Assembly: GCF_000931465.1 (NCBI RefSeq) | Contig: NZ_CP010892.1 | Span: forward strand, 2,415,388-2,479,387 | DNA length: 64,000 nucleotides | Origin: Pseudomonas sp. MRSN 12121 | GTDB taxonomy: Bacteria > Pseudomonadota > Gammaproteobacteria > Pseudomonadales > Pseudomonadaceae | Direction of reading: 5' to 3' | Shown here: one piece after another, positions 42,514-51,900 of the stretch | How positions within the stretch are numbered: position 1 is the first letter of the stretch | How the letters are laid out: each line of letters starts with the position of its first letter | Translations under genes and position numbers: made by a program | Notes under the pieces: generated by a model | What the model saw: the letters and a program-made list of their open reading frames with translations, nothing else | Told to the model about the DNA's origin: nothing | Database searches by the model: none

Positions 42514-42937
42514 ATATGCTGTACCAACTTCGTGGGACGGGTGCGACGGGAGCAAGGGAGGGGCTGGAGATAGTGGCTTAAAGCTATCGATGGCCGAGGG
42601 CTGTCGCCCAGCGGACAGGGGGCGGAGCGGAGCAGGGCCTTTGTCAGGAAAAGTGTCTGTTCTGATAAAGGGTTAAATCTATAACTTATTGATAATTAAA
42701 ATGTTTATCTGTTTTTTAGGCGGCTTTTTCGGTCAATTCTTACCATAGTATTAATGCTATTTAATTCCCCGGTTTCGCCGCTGCCCGTCCAAAGCTCGTC
42801 TAGGTTTCTGGCACGAAAGCCATTTTTCGCCACGGTCGGGTATTCGAAGTCGGTGCGTGTTGATTCAGGACGTTGTCGGGGTGAGCGGTACACGCATTCA
42901 GGGATGAACGGCTTGGCCCCTTAACAAGGAGTTGAGC
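42514..42937 (+). promoter_or_regulatory. AT-rich leader and candidate promoter of the giant autotransporter gene
   Basis: This gap holds no gene. Its middle part (about 42655-42770) is strikingly AT-rich. A promoter candidate is TTGTCA at 42641-42646, 17 bases, then GATAAA at 42664-42669, giving a leader of about 260 bases. A near-palindrome ATAGTATTAATGCTAT (14 of 16 self-complementary positions) lies at 42745-42760. AAGGAG at 42926-42931 is the ribosome site for the GTG at 42938. Such AT-rich leaders often bind MvaT-type silencers; that is inference. Confidence 0.45.
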
Positions 42938-45900
42938 GTGGACAAGGTACTGGTCAGAGATGCCGTCAATCGTCTTTCCCCCCTTTCTCTGGCGGTTCGC
43001 CTGAGTCTTGCCGGCCTGCTGCTGAGCCTGGCCAGCCCTTCGGCCATGGCCACCTGTTCCACGGTGGGCAGCGTGGTGACCTGTTCCGGGGTCCCGGGCG
43101 TGCCGCTGTTCCTCAACGACTTCTCCAGTGCCGCCAACGGCCTGACGGTCAACGTCGTCGGCGGCGCGCAGATGAACGCGACCCTGGGCGGCAAGGTACT
43201 GAACCTGACGGGCAATACCCTGACCCTGAACAACGCCGGAATCATCGACCCGGCCGTGCTGGGCCTGGTCTCGGTACTGAGCGGCGGGGCTTTCCTGGGC
43301 AGCGGCGCGACGGGCGTGATCAATGTCACCAATACCGTTACCGGGATCATGCGCGGCACCGGGCAAGTGCTCGGCCTGAACCTCAGCAGCCTGGCTGGCG
43401 CGGCGCTGAACATCAACAACGGTCCCGGCGGCGCTACCACCATCGTCAACGACGGCACCATCACCTCCACGGGGCTGTCGCTGTTGACCGTGACCCTAGC
43501 GGACACGCCGGTGGTGGCGGTGTATGGCGGTTCCCAGGTGAACATGACCAACAACGGCACGCTGGAGGGCCGGGTCGCCTTCGAGAGCTCCGCGGGTGGC
43601 AACACCTTCGTCAACAGCGGCTCGATCCAGGGCGGGGTGTCGATGGGGGTGAACAGCACCAACACCTTCACCGCCATCACCGGCTCCAGCGTCAGCGTGG
43701 GCGATGGCATCAACGTCAACCTCGGCCTGGGTGGCCTGCCGGGGATCAACCTGACCTTCGCCCCCACCGGCAAGGTCGACGGCGGCGCGGGCGGGATCAA
43801 TACCCTGATCCTGCAGAACACCCTGGGGCCGGGGGGCGGCACCACCGGCACCGGCACGCTGTCTAGCGACAACTACATCAACTTCAACAACCTCACCCTC
43901 AACAGCGGCAACTGGACCCTGCAGGGGCCCGTGGTCAGCGGCAGCACCACTCTCAACGGCGGCATCGCCCAATTCAACAACAGCGGCACCTTCGGCAGCG
44001 GGGTGCTGACCAGCAATGGCGGGATCCTGCAAGCCAGCACCGGCGGCCTGACCCTGAGCAACCTGGTGACCCTGGGCGCCGGTGGCCTCAGCGTGCAGGG
44101 CGGCAACGACCTGAGCCTGGCCGGCGTGCTCTCCGGCAGTGGCGGCCTGACCAAGAGCGGCGCCGGGCAGTTGAGCCTCAATGGGGCCAACACCTACAGC
44201 GGCAACACCAGCATTAGCGCCGGCACGGTGCAACTGGGCAACAACCTGGCGTTCGGCAGCGGCACGGTGAGCATCAATGGCGCGGCCACGCTGTCGACGC
44301 CTGGCACCATCAGCCTGAACAACCTGGTCACCCTCAACAACAGCATGATCGCCACCGGCGCCGGCAGCCTGACCCTGGCGGGGCTGATCAGCGGCAGCGG
44401 CGGGATCACCAAGAGCGGCACTGGTAGCCTGGCCCTCAACGGCGTCAACAGCGGTTATTCCGGCACCACCACCCTGAGCGCCGGGACCCTGAGCGTGGGC
44501 AACGCCAATGCCCTGGGCAGCGGCGGGCTGACCGTGAGCGGCGCCGCCAGCCTGGACAGCAGCGCCGGGGTGAGCCTGGCCAACAACGTGACCCTGAACG
44601 CCAACCTGACCACCCTCGGCAGCAATGCCCTGACCCTCGGCGGCGTGCTGAGCGGCACAGGCGGGTTGATCAAGAACGGCAGCGCCGACCTGACCCTGAG
44701 CGGCGCCAACAACTATGCGGGGGGCACTTCGCTCACTGGCGGCAAGCTGCTGGTGGGCTCCGCCACCGCCCTGGGCACCGGTGCCCTCACGGCCGGTGCG
44801 GGCACCACCCTGGACGCCACCACCGCGCTGAGCCTGGGCAACGCCATCAACCTCAATGGCAACCTGACCCTGGGCGGCAGCCAGGCCCTGACCCTGGGCG
44901 GGGTGGTCAGCGGCGCCGGCGGGCTGATCAAGGACGGGGCCGCGGCCCTGACCCTCAATGGCGTCAATGGCTACCTGGGCAATACGGCGCTCAACAGCGG
45001 CTCGCTGATCCTCGGCTCGAACACCGCGCTGGGCCTGGGCGCCCTGAACACGGCCGCCGGCACCACCCTGGACGCGAACACTGCCGTGAGCCTGGGCAAC
45101 GCCCTGAACCTCACCGGCAACCTGAACCTCGGCGGCAGCGCCAACCTGACCCTGGGTGGCCTGGTCGGTGGCAGTGGCGGCCTGACCAAGAACGGTGCGG
45201 CCAACCTGATCCTCAACGGCGCCAACACTTTCCTCGCCGGCACTACCCTCAATAGCGGCACCCTGACCCTGGGCAACGCCGGTGCGCTGGGCAGCGGCGC
45301 CCTGACCGTGGGCGGCGCGGCGACCCTGGACAACTCCGCCGGCATCAGCCTGGCCAACGACGTCGCGCTCAACGCCGACCTGACCCTGGCCGGCAGCAAC
45401 GCGCTGACCCTGAACGGCGTGGTCGGCGGCAGCAGCGGGCTGATCAAGAACGGCAGCGCCGACCTGACCCTCAATGGCGCCAACAACTTCCTGGGCGGCA
45501 CCACCCTCAATGCCGGCTCCCTGACCCTGGGCAGCGGCACGGCGCTGGGCAGTGGCGCCCTGACCGTGGCTGGCGCCAGTACCTTGAGCAGCACGGGCGC
45601 GCAGACCGCGAACAATGCGCTGCACCTCAATGCCAACCTGACGGTGAACGCCGCCAGTCCCCTGACGCTGGGCGGGGTCATCGACGGTGCCAGCGGCCTG
45701 GTCAAGAGTGGCGCCTCGAGCCTGACCCTGAGCGGCAACAACGCCTACCAGGGCAACACTGTGCTGAATGCCGGCTCGCTGGTCGTCGGCTCCAATACCG
45801 CCCTGGGCACCGGCACGCTGAATGCCGCCGCCGGCACCACCCTCGATGCCAGCGCCGCAGTGAGCCTGGGCAATAACCTGAACCTGGGCGGCAACCTGAC

Positions 45901-48900
45901 CCTCGGTGGCAGCCAGGCGCTGACCCTGGGCGGAGCGATCACTGGCGTCGGCGGGCTGATCAAGAACGGCGCGGCCAACCTGACGCTGAACGGCACCAAC
46001 GCTTACCTGGGCAATACCGCGCTCAACGCCGGCACGCTGATCGTCGGGGCCAACGGCGCCCTGGGCGGCGGCGCGCTGAATACCGCCGCCGGCACCACGC
46101 TGGATGCCAACGCCGCGGTCACCCTGGGCAACCAGGTGAACCTGGCCGGCGCCCTGAACATCGGCGGCAGCGCCGACCTGACACTCGCCGGCGCCGTCAA
46201 CGGCGCGGGCAGCCTGGTCAAGAACGGCGCGGCCAACCTGGTGCTCAACGGTGCCAATGGCTTCCTTGGCGGCACCACGCTGAATGCCGGCACCCTGACG
46301 GTCGGCGCCAACACGGCGCTGGGCCTCGGTGCCCTGACGGTCGCTGGCGCGGCGACCCTGGACAGCAATGCGCCGGTGACCCTGAACAACGCCGTGGGGC
46401 TCAATGCCAACCTGACCCTGGGCGGCAGCAACCCCCTGACCCTCGGCGGGCTGGTCACCGGCACCGGCGGCCTGGTGAAGAACGGTTCCGGCACGCTGCT
46501 GCTCAACGGGGCCAATCTCTATGCTGGCGGCACCACCCTCAATGCCGGCACCCTGACCCTGGGCAATGCCTCGGCGCTGGGCAGCGGCGGCCTGACCGTA
46601 GGCGGCGCGGCCACCCTGGACACCGGCGGGCCTTTGACCCTGGGCAACGACATCACGCTCAACGCCGGCCTGAGCATCGCCGGCAACAACAACCTGACCC
46701 TGGGCGGGGTCGTCAGTGGCAGCGGGGCGCTGATCAAGAACGGCCTGAGCGATCTCAGCCTGACGGGCAACAACACCTTCAGCGGTGCCCTGGACATCAA
46801 CGCCGGTAGCGTCACGACCCTGAGCGCCGGCGCCCTGGGCAATACCTCGGGAGTCAACGTCGGCACCGGCGCCAGTCTCAACCTGGGGGCCAACAGTAGC
46901 CTGGCGAGCCTGACCGGCAGCGGCGGGGTACAGATCGGCGCAGGCACTACCCTCAGCGTCGGCGGTGTCAGTTCCAGCAGCACCTTCGACGGCAGCCTGA
47001 GCGGCAGCGGCGGCCTGACCAAGGTCGGCAGCGGCACCCTCAACCTCACTGGCATCAATGGCCTCACTGGCGCTACCCAGGTCAATGGCGGCACCCTGAA
47101 CCTCAGCGGCTCCCTGGCCAGCGCCAACGTCGGTGTCGCCAGTGGCGCGACCCTGACCGGCAGCGGCTCCTTGCTGGGCGCGCTGAATGTCGCCGATGGC
47201 GCTCACCTGGCCCTGAGCTCGGGCAGCCAGCTCTCGGCGGGCTCGCTGGTCCTGGGCGGCAACGCCAACATCGACGCCAGCCTCGGCGCGCCGTCCACCA
47301 CGGCGTTGCTCGATGTCGGCGGCAACCTGACCTTGGACGGCAAGCTGAACGTCAGCGATGCCGGCGGCTTCGGCACGGGCGTGTATCGCCTGATCAACTA
47401 CACCGGCAGCCTGGTCGACCTCGGGCTGGACATCAACAGCGTGCCCCTGGGCTACAGCCTGGGCGACCTGCAGGTGCAGACCTCGGTGGGCAACCAGGTC
47501 AACGTGCTGGTGGCCGCGCCGAGCACGAATGTGCGCTTCTGGGACGGCAGCCAGACGGTCGCCAACGGCAGCGTCGACGGCGGCAGCGGGACCTGGAACG
47601 CCGTCGGCAGCAACTGGACCTCGGCCGCCGGTTCGCTGAACCAGACCTGGGCCGGCGATTTCGCGATCTTCCAGGGCACGCCGGGCACGGTCACCGTGGA
47701 CGGCCCTCAAGCCTTCACCGGCCTGCAGTTCACCGTCAGCGGCTACAACCTGGTCAACGGCACGGCAGGGCAACTGGTCGCGGTCAATGGCACGGGGGGC
47801 AACACCGCGCTGCGGGTCGACCCGGGCATCACCGCGACCGTCGGAGTGGGCATCGGCGGCAGCGGCACCCTGGCCAAGCTCGACGCCGGCACCCTGGTGC
47901 TCAATGGCGCCAATACCTACAGCGGCGGCACCTTGCTCAATGGCGGCACCCTGGTGGTCGGCAACGATTCGGCGCTGGGCAGCGGCCAACTGACCGCCGT
48001 CGCCGGCACCACCCTGGACAGCAACGCGGCAGTCAGCTTGGGCAATGCGGTCACCCTCAACGGCAACCTGACGGTGGGCGGCAGCAACGACCTGGCGCTC
48101 AATGGCGCGATCGGCGGTAGCGGCGGCCTGATCAAGGCGGGCACGGCCGACCTGACCCTGGGCGGCAACAACAGCTACCTGGGCCCGACCGCGCTGAACG
48201 CCGGCGGCCTGATCCTGGCGGCCAACACGGCGCTGGGCAGCGGTGCGCTGAACGCCGCTGCCGGCACCACGCTGGATGCCAGCACGGCGGTCAGCGTCGG
48301 CAACGCGGTGAACCTGGCCGGCGCCCTGAACATCGGCGGCAGCGCCGACCTGACACTTTCCGGGCCCGTCAACGGCGCGGGCAGCCTGGTCAAGGACGGC
48401 GCGGCCAACCTGGTACTCAACGGCGCCAATGGCTTCCTCGGCGGCACCACCCTCAACGCTGGCACCCTGACCCTGGGCAATGCCGCGGCATTGGGCCTGG
48501 GCAACCTGACGGTGGCCGGCGCCGCCACCCTGGACAGCAATACCGGCCTGACCCTGGGCAACAACCTGACCCTTAACGCCAACCTCGCCATCGGCGGCAC
48601 CCAGGCCCTGACCCTGGGCGGGGTGGTCGACGGCACCGGGCAACTGAGCAAGGACGGCACAGCCAACCTGACCCTCAATGGCGTCAACACCTACCAGGGC
48701 GGCACCACCCTGAACGCTGGCGGCCTGACCCTGGGCAACGCCGCGGCCCTGGGCAGCGGCGGCCTGACCGTGGCGGGCAGCGCAACGCTGGACAACAGCG
48801 CACCCCTGGTACTGGCCAACGACCTCAACCTGAATGCCGGGTTGACGCTGGCCGGCAGCAACGACCTGACCCTGGCCGGCACCCTCGCGGGCGGCGGCAC

Positions 48901-51900
48901 CCTGACCAAGAACGGCGCGGCCGACCTGACCCTCAGCGGCAACAACACCTTCAGCGGCCAGTTCAATGTGGCGGCGGGCAACCTGAATACCCTGGGCGGT
49001 GCGGCGCTGGGCAGCAACGCCGGGGTCAACCTGGCCAGCGGCACCCAGCTCAACCTCGGTGGTTCGGCGAGCCTGGGCAGCCTGACCGGCAGCGGCACGG
49101 CGCAGGTGGGCGCGGGCAGCACCCTGAGCATCGGCGGCAATAACCTCAGCAGCACCTTCGGCGGCGACCTGAGCGGCAGCGGGCAACTGAGCAAAGTGGG
49201 CAGCGGCACCCTGACCCTGGGCGGCGTCAATGCCCTGACCGGCGACACCAGCATCAACGCCGGCACCCTGAACGTCAGCGGTGCCCTGGCCAGCGCCAAC
49301 GTGCTGGTCAACAACACCGGGACCCTGACCGGCACCGGCAGCCTGGGCGGCGCGGTAACGGTCGCCGACGGCGGGCACCTGAGCCTGACCGGCGGCAACA
49401 CCCTGACGGTGGGTTCGCTGGTGCTGGCGCCGAACGCCAGCCTCGATGTCGGCCTGGGCACGCCAAGCGCGGGCGGCGGCACCTCGCTGCTCAATGTCGG
49501 CGGCAACCTGACCCTCGACGGCACGCTCAACGTCAGCGACATCGGCGGCTTCGGCAGCGGCGTGTACCGCCTGATCAACTACACCGGTAGCCTGACCGAC
49601 AACGGCCTGGTGGTCGGCAGCGTGCCGGGCAGCGTAGTGCCCGGCGACCTGCAAGTGCAGACCGCGGTGGGCAGCCAGGTCAACCTGCTGGTGACCGCGC
49701 CCAACACCACGGTGCAATTCTGGGACGGCAGCCAGTTGACCGGCAACGGCGCCATCGAGGGCGGCAGCGGCACCTGGGCCAGCGGCACCAGCAACTGGAC
49801 CAACGTCGACGGCACCCTCAACCAGAGCTGGGGCAACAGCTTCGCGGTGTTCCAGGGCGCGGCCGGCAACGTCACGCTCGACGGCACGCAAAGCATCACC
49901 GGCATGCAGTTCGTCACCGACGGCTACACCCTGCTCAACGGCACCGCCGGCACGCTGAACGCGGTCAATGGCGCCACCGGCACTACGGCGGTCCGGGTCG
50001 ATCCGAACGTCACCGCCACCATCGGGGTGGACATCAACGGCGCCGGCACCCTGGCCAAGCTCGACAGCGGCACCCTGGTGCTCAACGGCAACAATGGCTA
50101 CACCGGCGGCACCGCGCTCAACGGCGGCAGCCTGGTGGTGGGCAGCAACAGCGCCCTGGGCAGCGGTGTGCTGACCGCGGCCAACGGCACCACCCTGGGC
50201 AGCAACGGCGCGGTCAGCCTGGGCAATGCCGTGGTGCTCAATGGCGGCCTGAACCTGAGCGGCGCCAACGACCTGGCCCTGACCGGCGTGGTCAGCGGCA
50301 GTGGCAGCCTGATCAAGAACGGCCCGGCGAACCTGACCCTCGCCGGCAGCAACACCTACCAGGGCGGCACCCAGCTCAACGGCGGCACGCTGACCCTGGG
50401 CAACAACGCGGCTATCGGCAGCGGTGCCTTGAACGTCGGCGGCAACGCCCAGCTCGACAGCAGCGCGGCGTTGCAACTGGCCAACGCCATCAACCTGGGC
50501 GCCCAGCTGACCCTGGCCGGCACCCAGGACACCGCCCTCAGCGGAGCCATCGGCGGCAGCGGCAGCCTGGTCAAGAACGGCAGCGGGGCCTTGCTGCTCA
50601 GTGGTGCCAACAGCTACACCGGCGGCACCACACTCAATGGCGGCAGCACCACCGGCGATACCTCCAGCCTGACCGGTGCGATCCTCAACAACGCGGCGCT
50701 GACCTTCGCCCAGAACGGCAATGGCACCTACAGCGGCAACCTCACCGGCAGCGGCACGCTGACCAAGAGCGGCACCGGCCAGCTGGTGCTGACCGGTAGC
50801 AACAGCCTCACCGGCGCCACCAGCGTGCAGGCCGGCTCGCTGCGGGTCGACGGCAGCCTGGGCAGCACCACGGTGGACGTCGCGTCCGGCGCCAGCATCG
50901 GCGGCAGCGGGCAGATCGGCGGCACGCTGCAACTGGCCAGCGGCGCCAGCCTGAGCGCCGGCGGCGCGGCCACGCCACTGTCGGTCGGCGCCCTGAACCT
51001 GGCGTCGGGGACCAGCCTGGACTTCACCCTGGGGCAAGCCAGCAGTTCGACCACGGTGGTCGACGTGGCCGGCAACCTGACCCTGGACGGCACCCTCAAC
51101 GTCACCAATGGCGGCGGGTTCGGCGTCGGCGTCTACCAGCTGTTCCGCTACGGCGGCAGCCTGACCGACAACGGTCTGGTCTACGGTTCGTTGCCGGCGG
51201 GCGTACTGCCGGCGAGCCTGACCCTGCAGACCGCCCTGGCCAACCAAGTCAACCTGCTGGTGCAGGGCACCCCGGGCGAAGTGCAGTTCTGGAACGGTGG
51301 CAAGACCACCGCCGACGGCACCATCACCGGCGGCAGCGGCGTGTGGGGGCCGGGCACCAACTGGACCGATCCGAACGGCACCCAGAGCCTGGGTTCCAAC
51401 AACCAGTTCGCGGTGTTCGGCGGGCAGGGCGGCACGGTCACCGTGGTCGGCAACCAAGGCTTCACCGGCCTGCAGTTCCTCGACCCCGGCTACAACCTGG
51501 TCGCAGGGGAAGGCGGTAGCCTGAGCCCGACCAACGCCGCCGACGGCACCCTGGCCGCCGTGCGGGTCAATGCCGGCGTGACCGCGCAGATCGATGCGCC
51601 GCTGGTGGGCAGCGGCGGGATCAACAAGCTCGATGCCGGCACCTTGCTGCTGACCGGGGCCAACACCTACACCGGTGGCACCACCGTCAGCGGCGGTACC
51701 CTGGCCGGCAACACCACCAGTCTGCAAGGCCGCATCCTCAACAACGCCCGCCTGCTGTTCGTGCAGAACCGGGCAGGGCGCTTCAATGGCGTGCTCAGCG
51801 GCACCGGCAGCCTGGTCAAGCAGGGCAGCGGCCTGTTGTTGCTGACCGGCAACCAGCCGTTCAGCGGCACTGTCGCGGTGGAGCAGGGCGAATTGCAGGT

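Noticed and set aside
42932..42934. TTG start for the autotransporter
   Set aside because: It directly abuts the AAGGAG ribosome site. The GTG at 42938 has the proper spacing.
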